A DNA stretch of 64,000 nucleotides. Source: Alteromonas antoniana (GTDB lineage Bacteria > Pseudomonadota > Gammaproteobacteria > Enterobacterales > Alteromonadaceae). Position numbers and translations under genes: made by a program. The stretch is from assembly GCF_019249295.1 (NCBI RefSeq), contig NZ_JAESDH010000014.1, positions 1-64,000 on the forward strand, in the 5' to 3' direction. Shown here in pieces: positions 47,948-57,367 of the stretch (position 1 is its first letter; every line of letters begins with the position of its first letter). The notes beneath the pieces are model-generated. The model worked only from the letters and a program-made list of their open reading frames with translations. It did no database searches and was not told where the DNA came from.

Positions 47948-48781
47948 ATGAAAGAATATTTGCAACTAATGCGACACGTCAGAGATAACGGCGTGAAAAA
48001 GGAAGACCGCACCGGCACCGGAACGCTGAGTGTCTTTGGCTATCAGATGCGCTTTGATTTGGCACAGGGGTTTCCCCTCGTGACCACCAAAAAATGCCAC
48101 CTGAAGTCAATCATTCACGAGTTGCTGTGGTTTCTGAAAGGCGAAACGAATATCTCTTATCTTAAAGAGAACGGCGTGTCTATTTGGGATGAATGGGCTA
48201 CCGATGAAGGTGAACTGGGTCCGGTATACGGGCATCAGTGGCGCTCATGGGATGCCGGCGACGGCACCACGGTGGATCAGATTAGCGATGTCATTGAACA
48301 AATTAGAACCAACCCTGACTCGCGTCGGCTGATAGTAAGCGCGTGGAATCCATCAGTGCTTCCCGACACCCGTTATTCGCCCAAAGAAAACGCCGCGATG
48401 GGGAAACAAGCATTACCACCGTGTCATACCATGTTCCAGTTCTATGTACTTAACGGCAAACTGAGTTGTCAGCTATATCAGCGAAGTGGTGATATTTTCT
48501 TAGGGATCCCGTTCAACATTGCCAGTTATGCGTTGCTTACCATGATGGTGGCACAGGTTTGTGATCTTGAGCCCGGTGAGTTTATTCATACGCTTGGCGA
48601 TGCGCACCTGTACTCTAATCACCTGGAGCAGGTCGAAACACAACTTTCCCGCGAACCTTACCCGCGTCCGGTTATGAAAATGAACCCGGAGGTGAAAGAT
48701 ATCTTCGGTTTTTCATTCGGCGACTTTACGCTGGAAGGCTATCAATCACACCCCCATATCAAAGCGCCTGTAGCGATTTAG
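47948..48781 (+). CDS. thyA: Thymidylate synthase
   Basis: ThyA methylates dUMP to dTMP with methylenetetrahydrofolate, giving dihydrofolate, which FolA (20.3 kb) recycles. The 277 residues contain the phosphate-binding RTGTGT start, catalytic C159 in [33 protein letters not shown] and HLYSNHLEQ. Compared with E. coli (264, C146) there is an extra segment of 13 residues just before the active site ([13 protein letters not shown], 141-153). Length and residue numbering agree with that single insertion. Cotranscribed with lgt. Confidence 0.97.
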   Translation: MKEYLQLMRHVRDNGVKKEDRTGTGTLSVFGYQMRFDLAQGFPLVTTKKCHLKSIIHELLWFLKGETNISYLKENGVSIWDEWATDEGELGPVYGHQWRSWDAGDGTTVDQISDVIEQIRTNPDSRRLIVSAWNPSVLPDTRYSPKENAAMGKQALPPCHTMFQFYVLNGKLSCQLYQRSGDIFLGIPFNIASYALLTMMVAQVCDLEPGEFIHTLGDAHLYSNHLEQVETQLSREPYPRPVMKMNPEVKDIFGFSFGDFTLEGYQSHPHIKAPVAI

Positions 48782-48790
48782 GGGCAGACG

Positions 48791-49813
48791 ATGACAACAC
48801 CTGTACTTATCTGCGATGATTCCAGCTTCGCGCGCAAACAAATGTCGCGGTCAATTCCTGATGGCTGGGATGTAGACGTTTCCTTTGCGGGGAATGGGGA
48901 AGAAGCGCTGCGCCTGATCCGGGAAGGAAAAGGCGACATAATGTTTCTGGATCTCAATATGCCGGTAATGGATGGCTACGAGACCATGAAAATAATCCGC
49001 GAGCAGGATTTGCCCTGTCTCGTCATTGTGGTTTCCGGAGACGTGCAGCCCGAAGCGCGCGATAGAATGGTAGGCATGGGGGCACTCGACTTCATCCGCA
49101 AGCCGATTGATAACGACAAGCTGACTTTACTGCTGAATCAATATGGTATTTACAGCGGCGACAGCAAGGCCGAAAAGCGCGCCGAGCCGGTGGTATCTCA
49201 ACAATCAGCGAGTACGGAAGACAAGCTGGATGCATACCGCGAGCTGGTCAATGTGGCAATGGGAAGAGCCGGTGAAAACCTGGCGAAGTTAATGGGCGAG
49301 TTCATCGATCTGCCTATTCCCAATGTAAATCTCATTGAAACCAACGAGCTGCACATGGCCATTGCGGAAATTAACCATAATGAGAGTGTTTCTGCCGTTT
49401 CTAAAGGGTTTATGAACGCCGGCATAAAAGGCGAAGCGCTGGTAATTTTTAATGATACCAACGCTGCCAATATCGTCGAGTTGCTGCGTTATGATTCCTC
49501 TCACGCTTCACAGCAGCTGGAGCTTGAGGCACTAATGGATGTGTCAAATATCCTGATTGGCGCGTGTTTAAATGCACTCTCAGACCAGCTCAACGTGCAC
49601 TTCAGCCACTCACACCCTATTCTGCTTGGGCGCCATCAGGGCCTGGATGCCCTGCTAAACGGCAGCGTCTCGCGCTGGAACAAAATTATGGCGGTAGAAA
49701 TCGGGTACGCTATAAAAAGCCGTGATATTCGCTTTGACCTGTTGTTGTTATTCCCGGATGAAGCTATGGAAAGAATTTATTCCCGGTTGGTTGAAGAGGA
49801 GGAGGGCGTATGA
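48791..49813 (+). CDS. Response regulator with CheC-type phosphatase domain
   Basis: The 340 residues have an N-terminal receiver domain (ICDDSSFARKQM, phosphoacceptor Asp in MFLDLNMPVMDG, Lys in FIRKPID). After a short linker, the C-terminal half resembles CheC/CheX chemotaxis phosphatases (DAYRELVNVAMGRAGENLAKLMG, and the conserved D-x3-N-type patch in ALMDVSNILIGACLNALSDQL). CheC proteins remove phosphate from CheY-like regulators, so this may be a self-regulated or antagonistic switch. The stop overlaps the start of the diguanylate cyclase gene by 4 bp (ATGA), implying paired function: the receiver could control c-di-GMP synthesis. It lies 9 bp after thyA. Confidence 0.85.
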   Translation: MTTPVLICDDSSFARKQMSRSIPDGWDVDVSFAGNGEEALRLIREGKGDIMFLDLNMPVMDGYETMKIIREQDLPCLVIVVSGDVQPEARDRMVGMGALDFIRKPIDNDKLTLLLNQYGIYSGDSKAEKRAEPVVSQQSASTEDKLDAYRELVNVAMGRAGENLAKLMGEFIDLPIPNVNLIETNELHMAIAEINHNESVSAVSKGFMNAGIKGEALVIFNDTNAANIVELLRYDSSHASQQLELEALMDVSNILIGACLNALSDQLNVHFSHSHPILLGRHQGLDALLNGSVSRWNKIMAVEIGYAIKSRDIRFDLLLLFPDEAMERIYSRLVEEEEGV

Positions 49814-50769
49814 CCGTGCCTTCGGAAATTGCCAGAATGCACTGGCAACATGAGCTGCTCAGTTCTATCGAAGTGGGGATCGTGGTGCTCGATAAAGATT
49901 TCAGAGTGGAAGTCTGGAATCAGTTTATGGAAAACCATTCCGGTATATTGCCCAGCCGTATTTGTGAAACCTCCTTATTTGGTCATTTTCCGGAAATTGA
50001 CGAACAGTGGCTGCGTGCCAAAGCTGACCCGGTTTTTTCACTGAAAACGCCGGTGTTTGTGATATGGGAGCAGCGCGCACACCTGTTTCGGTTCGGCAGC
50101 AACCGGCCAATTACCTCCGACTCTGACTACATGTACCAGAACGTCACGATGTTTCCGCTCACGTCTACCACCGGCGAAGTCGAGCGAATGTGTATGCTGG
50201 TTTACGATGTTACCGATCAGGCGTTAGGAAAACGCCGGGTTGAGCGCCTGAACGACGAACTGAAAGTAATGAGTCGGGTTGATGGCCTGACCGGGTTGTA
50301 TAACCGTCGTTACTGGCAGGAACGCTTCGACTACACCTTCAAACTGGCCAAGCGCCGGAGTAAGCCGATCACCGCTATGATGCTGGATATCGATCATTTC
50401 AAACGAGTGAACGATACCTACGGCCATCAGGCTGGCGATAAGGTCATTCAGGCGCTGGCGAGCGTGATCAAGCGTTGTGTGCGCGAAACCGATCTGGCAG
50501 GACGATACGGCGGTGAGGAGTTTGCCATCATCCTTACTGATACCCAGGAAGAGGGCGCAAAGAAGGTCGCTGAACGCATTCGTAAGCAGGCCGAAGAAAC
50601 GCTAGTGGAACATGAAGGACAGCAAATCAGTTTCACGGTCAGTCTGGGACTGGCTGAGTACAGCAGTGAGTGCACGTCGTCGATGGCATGGCTGGAGCTG
50701 GCCGATCAGGCGCTGTACGACGCTAAGCAAAATGGCCGGAACCAGTATCGGATCCGTCGTCAACATTAG
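49810..50769 (+). CDS. Diguanylate cyclase (PAS-GGDEF)
   Basis: The 319 residues have an N-terminal PAS-like sensor (about 15-135; LLSSIEVGIVVLDKDFRVEVWNQFM, with a PAC-like MCMLVYDVTDQAL end), a short coiled linker and a C-terminal GGDEF domain. The active site is GGEEF (RYGGEEFAII), an allowed variant, with substrate residues LDIDHFKRVNDTYGHQAGDKV. The RxxD product-inhibition site is present (RETD, five residues before GGEEF). The enzyme should be active in making c-di-GMP and feedback-inhibited. Translationally coupled to the REC-CheC protein. No membrane helix, so cytoplasmic. Confidence 0.93.
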   Translation: MTVPSEIARMHWQHELLSSIEVGIVVLDKDFRVEVWNQFMENHSGILPSRICETSLFGHFPEIDEQWLRAKADPVFSLKTPVFVIWEQRAHLFRFGSNRPITSDSDYMYQNVTMFPLTSTTGEVERMCMLVYDVTDQALGKRRVERLNDELKVMSRVDGLTGLYNRRYWQERFDYTFKLAKRRSKPITAMMLDIDHFKRVNDTYGHQAGDKVIQALASVIKRCVRETDLAGRYGGEEFAIILTDTQEEGAKKVAERIRKQAEETLVEHEGQQISFTVSLGLAEYSSECTSSMAWLELADQALYDAKQNGRNQYRIRRQH

Positions 50770-50817
50770 TCAGGCGCTGTCAGCGCTACCGATAACATTA
50801 CCTGACAGCACCTCACC

Positions 50818-53007
50818 TTATAGCTGCAGTGATAAGGCCAGCCTCAGTGTATTCTTAAGCTCCTGATACGAAACCGGCTTCACCAGATGATAACGTACGC
50901 CAGCCTCCCGTGAGGCTTTTTTGTCGGACTCGTAAGCGTTAGCAGTGGCGGCCACTATGGGGATTTCCAGTCCGGACTCGCGCGCCACTCTGGCGACATC
51001 CAGACCATTCATATCGGGCAAGTTTATGTCCAGTAATATCAGGTCAAACGTGTTATTTTTGAGCATCACCAATGCCTCGTCACCAGTTAGTGCGAGCATG
51101 GTGTGATAGCCGAGATTACTCAGCATGTTATTCATAATTTCTGCATTAATAGGCTCATCTTCTACTACCAGAATGCGTTTCCCGCTGGGCAGACTGTTGC
51201 GCTGGTAACGGGGTGACGCCAGTTGCCTTAACGTATCAGTAAACCGTGCGCGGTCGACAGGCTTAAGGAAAACCTGCCAAGCTGAAATATGGCTATTGGC
51301 GATAATATTGGCGATTTCCGGTGTTGCTGACATCATGATGAGTGGCGGCGTCTTCTCGCCAAATATTGCAGAGACGGTTCTGGCCAACTCGACCCCGCTG
51401 ATCCCCGGCATATAGAAGTCAGCGATAATTGCGGTGTAACTCAGCACGCGTTCATGCTGAGCAAGAAGCTCGGAACCAGATTTAAAACATTCTGCTTTAT
51501 ACCCCTCACTTTGTATCAGGTTACTCAGATATTGCCTGCTGATTTCAAGATCATCAATAATCGCGAAGGTAGCATTGGTTTTAGCGACTGCCTGTATCGG
51601 CTTTTCTTTGACAGGCTTCAGAGGAACGGTAATGGTAAATTCACTGCCTAACTCTATCTGACTCGACAGGGTAATGTTGCCACCAATATTCTGTAATTGC
51701 TGGAGTGCAACGGTCAGCCCGATGCCTGCACCCGGATATTGCCGGTTTGACGGCGCGTCGCACTGGTAAAAGCGCTCGAAAATCTTCTCCTGATACGCCT
51801 CATCAATACCGATGCCACTATCGGTCACCGAGATTGTTAGCAGGAACTCTCCCTGAAGCACCTTAATCTCAAGTGAAACACCAATAAAGCCTTTCTCGGT
51901 AAATTTCACTGCGTTATCAAGCACATTCTTCAGGGCCTTGCTGATCTCCACAGGATGCCCCTTGACGTAATGAGGGAGTGGGGTGCGACAACGCATACTG
52001 AATTCAAGTTGTTTCGCCCGGCATTGTGCAGAGACGGGCGCGATACACTCCTCCATAAGCTTAATCAGGTCGAACTGAATTTTTTCAGATAGGGGTACCT
52101 GATTGGTAACGCCGATGATGTCCACAAGATTATTGGTCATGGTTAACAGGCGGTAACACGCCTGTTCGGCTTGCTGTATCAGCTCACTCTGCTTCGAGCG
52201 CATATTGGGTATAAGTTCCAGAGCACCAATCATGGCGCTGATAGGAGTACGGAATTCGTGACTCACTTTGGACAGAAAGTCTGCTTTTATCTGGTGCGCC
52301 ATATTTGCATTGGCGCGCTCTTGCTCTGCGGCCTTCTGTGCGTCTTCCTTGGCCGCAAACTGTGCAAGCACAATCCGCTCCAGAGGGCGAAAGAGAAAAA
52401 ACACCGCGCCTAACATTGCTAACAACAATGTTATCCATACCAGTGCTTCGGCCCATCGCTCCTGCTCTAGGCGCTCACTCAGCATGGACTCGTAAAGAAA
52501 AACGGCTCTGTCCAGGCGGTCCAGTAAGCGCAGGGTCGCCTCTGCGGTAGGCAGTTGCGTGTCCGAAAGTTCAACTGAAGGTGTTTCAGATATCCGCATG
52601 GCGCGGGCGGCATAGCGTTTTACTACGACATCCAGTGAGGTCAGGCCATCGAAGTAATGCTGCTGCAACTCGGGAGTCAGCGATAACGCTTCTCCGTGAA
52701 ACAGTGCCGCGCCAGACAGAATCGCATGGTTCTCCAAAAACAGGTCGACACGTTGCTTTAACTCCTTTTTAAGAACGTTTTGCTTGTCAGGCGAAGACTC
52801 GTTAACCAACATAAACGTTAACAACGCAATTCGCTGCGACAGCATGCGCTGCATACCGGCTTTGTTTATCACGCCGGGAAGCACGGCATTAGATGCTGAG
52901 TGGAATTGAGAGTAGGCGAAAAACACCGTCATTAACAATGCAATCACGGTTAATGCGATAGCGTAAGTCCGGGTAATTTTTTTGCGAAGCCTGTCGCTGG
53001 AATCCAT
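50818..53007 (-). CDS. Hybrid sensor histidine kinase with PilJ-type sensor and two receivers
   Basis: With the start at 53007 the protein has 729 residues. Between two membrane helices (about 18-35 and 185-205) lies a periplasmic four-helix sensor of the PilJ/NarX type (INKAGMQRMLSQRIALL). Then come a HisKA domain with the phospho-His in KVSHEFRTPI, a HATPase (NVLDNAVKFTEKG, DSGIGI, GAGIGLTVALQ) and two receiver domains. The first is at about 475-595 (IIADFYMPGISG) and the second at about 610-725 (LLDINLPDMNG). There is no HPt domain, so a separate phosphotransfer protein would be needed. It is convergent with the diguanylate cyclase, whose 3' end is 48 bp away. Confidence 0.92.
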   Translation of the reverse strand: MDSSDRLRKKITRTYAIALTVIALLMTVFFAYSQFHSASNAVLPGVINKAGMQRMLSQRIALLTFMLVNESSPDKQNVLKKELKQRVDLFLENHAILSGAALFHGEALSLTPELQQHYFDGLTSLDVVVKRYAARAMRISETPSVELSDTQLPTAEATLRLLDRLDRAVFLYESMLSERLEQERWAEALVWITLLLAMLGAVFFLFRPLERIVLAQFAAKEDAQKAAEQERANANMAHQIKADFLSKVSHEFRTPISAMIGALELIPNMRSKQSELIQQAEQACYRLLTMTNNLVDIIGVTNQVPLSEKIQFDLIKLMEECIAPVSAQCRAKQLEFSMRCRTPLPHYVKGHPVEISKALKNVLDNAVKFTEKGFIGVSLEIKVLQGEFLLTISVTDSGIGIDEAYQEKIFERFYQCDAPSNRQYPGAGIGLTVALQQLQNIGGNITLSSQIELGSEFTITVPLKPVKEKPIQAVAKTNATFAIIDDLEISRQYLSNLIQSEGYKAECFKSGSELLAQHERVLSYTAIIADFYMPGISGVELARTVSAIFGEKTPPLIMMSATPEIANIIANSHISAWQVFLKPVDRARFTDTLRQLASPRYQRNSLPSGKRILVVEDEPINAEIMNNMLSNLGYHTMLALTGDEALVMLKNNTFDLILLDINLPDMNGLDVARVARESGLEIPIVAATANAYESDKKASREAGVRYHLVKPVSYQELKNTLRLALSLQL

Positions 53008-53382
53008 ATTGTATCGGTCCTGATACCACCTCACACAGCGGCTGTGATAGTAAAGGGGAGACCAAACTGAACAACCCCAAGGGCTGTCACTGATTGTTTG
53101 ATAGCCGTTGTTAAGATTGCCTGTCTGTGGAGGTTTTCCTGAAAGTTGCTCGTCGTCCTTAGAAGATAGAGGTATTTGGCGACGTTTGCCAATACTTTAC
53201 TTACTGCGTTGCTATCAAGCAGGAAGCGCGCTTACAACATCATCTTTTGATGAGGAGCTGAGGCAGAATTGTTCCGCCTGTCTGCAGACGCTTCACGCGT
53301 GATGGCTCCTTATGGATCTGTCTCCTCAGTACACGACGGCAGAGGAAGTGCGTTCTCCAGCAGCGTCATTTGGGCAGGTCGG
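53008..53382. other. Intergenic region, no supported gene
   Basis: About 375 bp upstream of the hybrid kinase and downstream of ampG. One short plus-strand frame (53108-53302) is Cys/Ser-rich with no ribosome-binding site and is not credible. No hairpin with a T-tract was seen. Confidence 0.5.
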
Positions 53383-54744
53383 TTAGCCCTCAGCCTTTGC
53401 TACCTTTGGTGTTGACTGCGCTTCAAGCCTGATCACATGATGCCTGATGGCGCGTAAGAACAGCAGGCTCGGGATCACCATAAGCGCAGTAAGAATAAAG
53501 AACGCGCTCCAGTTGCCGTCAAGACCGTCGACGATAAATCCGCTGCCAGAGGCCAGCAAGGTTCTGCCAGCCACGCTCAACGACGCCATCAATGCGTATT
53601 GCGATGCGCTGAACGCCCGGTTACACAATAAAGAAATAAAGGCCACCATGGCAACGGCACTCCATGCCGCGGTAAACCCATCGACTATCACCGTTGCTGC
53701 AAACAATGTCTTGCTGGGACCTGCCTGCGCCATCCACGCAAACATCAGGTTGGAGGCCGCCATCGCGATGCCAGCTATCATCAGTCCGCGGTAAATGCCA
53801 TAACGAATATTTACCATGCCGCCGATTAGCGAAAAGACAATCGTCACCCACCAGTTAAGCAGTTTGGACAAGCTGCCTATCTCTGAGTTGCTGAATCCAA
53901 TTTCTTTATAAAACACGATACTCATTCTGCCCAGAAACGCTTCGCCAATTTTGAACAGAAAGATAAACAGCAGCATAGACAGCGCAATTTTCACGCCGTT
54001 ACGCGTGAAAAAGTCGCGGAAAGGCTCCACGAGGGTCACCATGATCCAGCTTGTGAGCTTAATTATCGGGGTACGCCTGCGGTCACCCAACATGGCATTG
54101 TATCTGTTAATTGCTTCCTGGTGCGCTGCATCACGGTCTACGTCAGGCTCTTTTGCGAAAAAGGTCGCAGCGGTAAGCGCAAGCATAATTACGGCCAGCA
54201 TCAGATAGATTTCAGGCCAGTACCAGCCGGAGCTGTCAGCCATGAAAAACGGAATGGCCCCAAGCCCGCCGTAACCGGTCCACCAACCGGCGGTTGCCAG
54301 TGATGATGCTGCTGACAGTTTGTCTTTTTCATCCTCGTTGATAACGTCAATACGGTAGGCATCAATCGCGATATCCTGCGTAGCGGAGAACACAGCCAGT
54401 ATCAGCCCGGTAACCGCCATGCTAAAGAGGGCCTGCTGAGCATTAAGCTGCGACATCACCACGCAGCAGACGGCGATCCCCAGCTGTAAGAGACTTATCC
54501 AGCCGCGCCGCTGACCCAGCCATAGCGGTTTAATTCTGTCGAGCAGCGGCGACCATAAAAAGTTAATCGAATACACCGCAAATATTGCGCCGAACAGACC
54601 GATGGCGGAGCGAGACAAGCCTTCGTCTTTTAACCAGGCAGACATGACCGACCCAATCATGACCCATGGAAAACCACTGGAAATACCAAACAGAAAAACG
54701 CTGAGCAAACGCCGGTCACGAAAAGATTTTAAGGTGTGCAGCAA
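53383..54744 (-). CDS. ampG: AmpG-type muropeptide permease (MFS)
   Basis: AmpG imports GlcNAc-anhydroMurNAc peptides from the periplasm for peptidoglycan recycling and, where present, beta-lactamase signalling. The 453 residues have 12 or more hydrophobic segments and the AmpG-specific first part (LKSFRDRRLLSVFLFGISSGFPWVMIGSVMSAWLKDEGLS, in two stretches) with ATQDIAIDAYRID in helix 4. The reading frame begins with TTG at 54744; no ATG lies before the first membrane helix, so a TTG start is likely. Its substrates are produced by lytic transglycosylases such as Slt at 7.7 kb. No ampR or beta-lactamase is adjacent. Confidence 0.9.
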   Translation of the reverse strand: MLHTLKSFRDRRLLSVFLFGISSGFPWVMIGSVMSAWLKDEGLSRSAIGLFGAIFAVYSINFLWSPLLDRIKPLWLGQRRGWISLLQLGIAVCCVVMSQLNAQQALFSMAVTGLILAVFSATQDIAIDAYRIDVINEDEKDKLSAASSLATAGWWTGYGGLGAIPFFMADSSGWYWPEIYLMLAVIMLALTAATFFAKEPDVDRDAAHQEAINRYNAMLGDRRRTPIIKLTSWIMVTLVEPFRDFFTRNGVKIALSMLLFIFLFKIGEAFLGRMSIVFYKEIGFSNSEIGSLSKLLNWWVTIVFSLIGGMVNIRYGIYRGLMIAGIAMAASNLMFAWMAQAGPSKTLFAATVIVDGFTAAWSAVAMVAFISLLCNRAFSASQYALMASLSVAGRTLLASGSGFIVDGLDGNWSAFFILTALMVIPSLLFLRAIRHHVIRLEAQSTPKVAKAEG

Positions 54745-55154
54745 AACAGAAAACCAATGGTTAATTTACTGTATTGGATCACGTATCAGCGTTGGGTGCA
54801 ACCAATGCGTGAACGGAGAGTCGCAGGCAACAAAGTCGTATTGATAACGTGCTCTGAGTACGAAAAAGGATTGCCTGGCGGATTGCTGTTTAACGCCTGG
54901 AACACAATAGACAACGTGTTGCTATGCGGGAGCGCTCCTGAATAATGGAGCGATGCTGCGAAAGTCGTGTTTTTGCCGAAGTCGGGGCGATTCAGTAAAG
55001 CCGGTGCAAGTTAAAGAGTTTGTGTTGCTAGCACCAGGTGCGGAGACTGATCTGACATGAAAGATTGAAAACGGAAAAGACGTGATACAGCAGAAGGGGA
55101 TTAGTTGTTAGTCCTGTTGTCTTCAAGGGAGCAATAATGCCACCGGAACCGGTG
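54745..55154. other. Intergenic region upstream of ampG, no supported gene
   Basis: About 410 bp. Short plus-strand frames (54602-54844, 54736-54945) overlap the ampG start and each other and have no ribosome-binding sites. No terminator or repeat stands out. Confidence 0.5.
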
Positions 55155-55508
55155 TCAGGGGCGAATACCAATACAGTCGAACGGGCAGATACCTTTTCCT
55201 TCAAGATATAACGTGCAGTTTGCCAGTTCTTCTACCAGGTAATTGTCATATTTTAGTTTTTCTTCAGGCCAGTAATGTGTCTGATGAAGTAAATGCCAGA
55301 ATACGCGTTCTCTCTGAGTATAGGGATATTCCAGTGAGTATTCGACTTGTGCCCACTCTTCCAGCGTGTCCCAGAAAAACAACTCTAATTCGCTGAACGG
55401 GAGTTCACCCTCCCAGAATGCTCGCAGATAGAAGCAGAGTTGCTGGGCCTTATGTTTGATGAAGGGTTCAACTTTCACGAGATTACTGCCTGCTTGCCTT
55501 ATCTTCAC
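55155..55508 (-). CDS. Conserved hypothetical protein, unknown function
   Basis: This 117-residue acidic, aromatic-rich protein begins at GTG 55508 (a second GTG lies 10 codons in). It has helical segments (FIKHKAQQLCFYLRAFWEGELPFSELELFFWDTLEEWAQVEY), the patch RERVFWHLLHQTHYWPEEKL and a conserved-looking end (GKGICPFDCIGIRP) with two Cys spaced CPFDC. I do not recognise a Pfam family with certainty. No signal peptide or membrane helix is present, so it is probably cytoplasmic. Codon use resembles its neighbours, suggesting a native gene. It is 121 bp from the DUF3530 gene. Confidence 0.7.
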   Translation of the reverse strand: MKIRQAGSNLVKVEPFIKHKAQQLCFYLRAFWEGELPFSELELFFWDTLEEWAQVEYSLEYPYTQRERVFWHLLHQTHYWPEEKLKYDNYLVEELANCTLYLEGKGICPFDCIGIRP

Positions 55509-55629
55509 TTTATTATAGTCGGGGCTGTTAGTGATTGCGTTGTCACTCTAACAAATTAGTCGGAGGATAATGAATTTGCTAGAAAAAAAATCTTCAGAGA
55601 TGATTAAGTTTGACTTAAAATTTGGTGGG

Positions 55630-56511
55630 TTACCAGCCTAAGTGACTGATCCAGCCGTAGATCTCACCGCTTAACCAGTTAACAAAAGGCGTGTTGGCGG
55701 CCTGCCCGGTGGCTGTGAGTGTGGACATAGAGCCAAGTCGGCGCTGGCGATACTGCAACTTAAGCGCTGTTTGGGCGGCGTGCAAACGCTCGGAAGTAGT
55801 CAGTGCTTCCCACTGGTTTACCTCTGGGAGACTGATATCCAGTATGGGAAAACCGCTTTGCGCAATGTGTTGCGGGATATTCTCATTGATTTCCCGTTGT
55901 GGCCAGAATGGAACCAGCGTGACCAGCGAGTCAGGAGGCGCGATCTTACCTTCATTCGCTGCGCTCAGTATCTGCGCTGCGGTCATGCCGCTGGCAACGA
56001 CGATCCTGAAGCCTTTGTGCGAGCTGATATGGTTTGAGATAGCCCCCATAAGCAATGTGGTCTGTGTTGTTGACGCCTCAAAGTTAACCGCCGGGGTCAA
56101 AATGTCCTGCATCGGATGAAGTGCAGTGGTCGCCGCGGCTGCGTTGTTAGTGGTCTCCTCGTCAGTATCAGGCGATACCGGCGCTGCTGAGGGGCGCGCG
56201 TTTACCAGCAACGAGGGGCTTATCAGCGTATGCCAGCCTTTATCATTTAACTGTTGTGCAAGCTCACAGGCTGACGCCAGGTTTAGCGCCTGATTGCCTT
56301 CATTGACCAGAATAACGATAACCCCGCGGGCAAGTGGCAGCGTGGAATCTGAGTACAGAATGGGAACCGATTCTTCCCCAACCAGCAGCGTGTCATAGTC
56401 TTCCGGGAAAAACTGTCTGGCAACATCTTCTACGCGCAGGCTTGCCGTCGCATTTCTTGTCGGATCAAGAAACATGACAAGCGCAAAAAGTGTGAATAGA
56501 AAGTGCTTCAA
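55630..56511 (-). CDS. DUF3530-family exported protein (alpha/beta-hydrolase-like)
   Basis: The 293 residues start with a signal peptide (MKHFLFTLFALVMFLDPTRNATA). The DUF3530 pattern follows: FPEDYDTLLVGEESVPILYSDSTLPLARGVIVILVNEGN, GWHTLISPSL, then an insert rich in Ala/Thr/Asp (about 110-140). After it comes a segment like a hydrolase nucleophile elbow region (FRIVVASGMTAAQIL), in which the usual GxSxG is not evident. The family is placed near alpha/beta hydrolases, but no activity is established. Likely periplasmic. Monocistronic or with the downstream unknown gene. Confidence 0.8.
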   Translation of the reverse strand: MKHFLFTLFALVMFLDPTRNATASLRVEDVARQFFPEDYDTLLVGEESVPILYSDSTLPLARGVIVILVNEGNQALNLASACELAQQLNDKGWHTLISPSLLVNARPSAAPVSPDTDEETTNNAAAATTALHPMQDILTPAVNFEASTTQTTLLMGAISNHISSHKGFRIVVASGMTAAQILSAANEGKIAPPDSLVTLVPFWPQREINENIPQHIAQSGFPILDISLPEVNQWEALTTSERLHAAQTALKLQYRQRRLGSMSTLTATGQAANTPFVNWLSGEIYGWISHLGW

Positions 56512-56673
56512 TGCTGCCTCTGAACTGCCATAACGCTACCTTACTTTTTATCGCCTGCAGAACCGAAAACTGTAGTCAAAATTGCAGCCCTTCGAACGCA
56601 AACGTTGGGGCGGTGTGGTTACGGATTATAAATTAATGGCCGGGAGTGCCTGCGGTACGCCAAACATACAGGC

Positions 56674-57339
56674 TCAGGCAAAGGGGGACGCACTTTCAAA
56701 TGTCAATGGGGTGTCAGTAACGGGGTGGCTGAGGCTCAGACGCAGCGCGTGAAGCTGTAAGCGCGGGGCGAGAGCTAATGCATCATCATGGGCGTACAGC
56801 CGGTCACCAAGAATAGGGTGGCCCAGTGACAGCATATGTACCCGTAACTGATGTGAACGCCCGGTGACCGGATAGAGGGCGACGGTGGTAATGCCATCAG
56901 CACAGTGAAGAATTTCGTAGCGGGTGAGTGCCGGCTTGCCCCGTTCGTGGTCTACCATTTGCTTTGGCCGGTTCGGCCAGTCGCAGATAAGCGGTAAATC
57001 AATTTCACCCTCAGGTGCTTCAACGTCACCGTAAACCCGTGCAACGTAAGTTTTGCGGGTCTCGCGTTTTTCAAACTGCCTTGAAATATGACGATGGGCA
57101 TCTTTGGTTAGTGCCATAACCATCAAGCCGGACGTGGCCATGTCGAGCCGGTGTACCACCGTCGCGGTGGGAAACACCCGCTGGACACGACTGATAAGGC
57201 AGTCTTTGTGCTCTTCAGCTTTTCCCGGCACGCTTAGCAGGCCGCTTGGCTTGTTAAGCACCACCATGGCGTCGTCCTGGTAGATAATCTCCAGATACGG
57301 TGACTGCGGTGGCCGGTACACAAAATCCGGGTTTGCCAT
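56674..57339 (-). CDS. rluA: RNA pseudouridine synthase RluA
   Basis: RluA modifies U746 of 23S rRNA and U32 of several tRNAs. The 221 residues match the short RluA form without an S4 domain and contain the catalytic Asp D66 in VVHRLDMATSGLMVMA. Further family motifs are NKPSGLLSVPG, RKTYVARVYG and YPVTGRSHQLRVHMLSLGHPILGD. Length is equal to E. coli RluA (219). It lies 28 bp downstream of rapA on the same strand, the conserved rapA-rluA arrangement. Confidence 0.95.
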   Translation of the reverse strand: MANPDFVYRPPQSPYLEIIYQDDAMVVLNKPSGLLSVPGKAEEHKDCLISRVQRVFPTATVVHRLDMATSGLMVMALTKDAHRHISRQFEKRETRKTYVARVYGDVEAPEGEIDLPLICDWPNRPKQMVDHERGKPALTRYEILHCADGITTVALYPVTGRSHQLRVHMLSLGHPILGDRLYAHDDALALAPRLQLHALRLSLSHPVTDTPLTFESASPFA

Positions 57340-57367
57340 GACTGCGCTCTCTTACTGGTTTGGGTGA

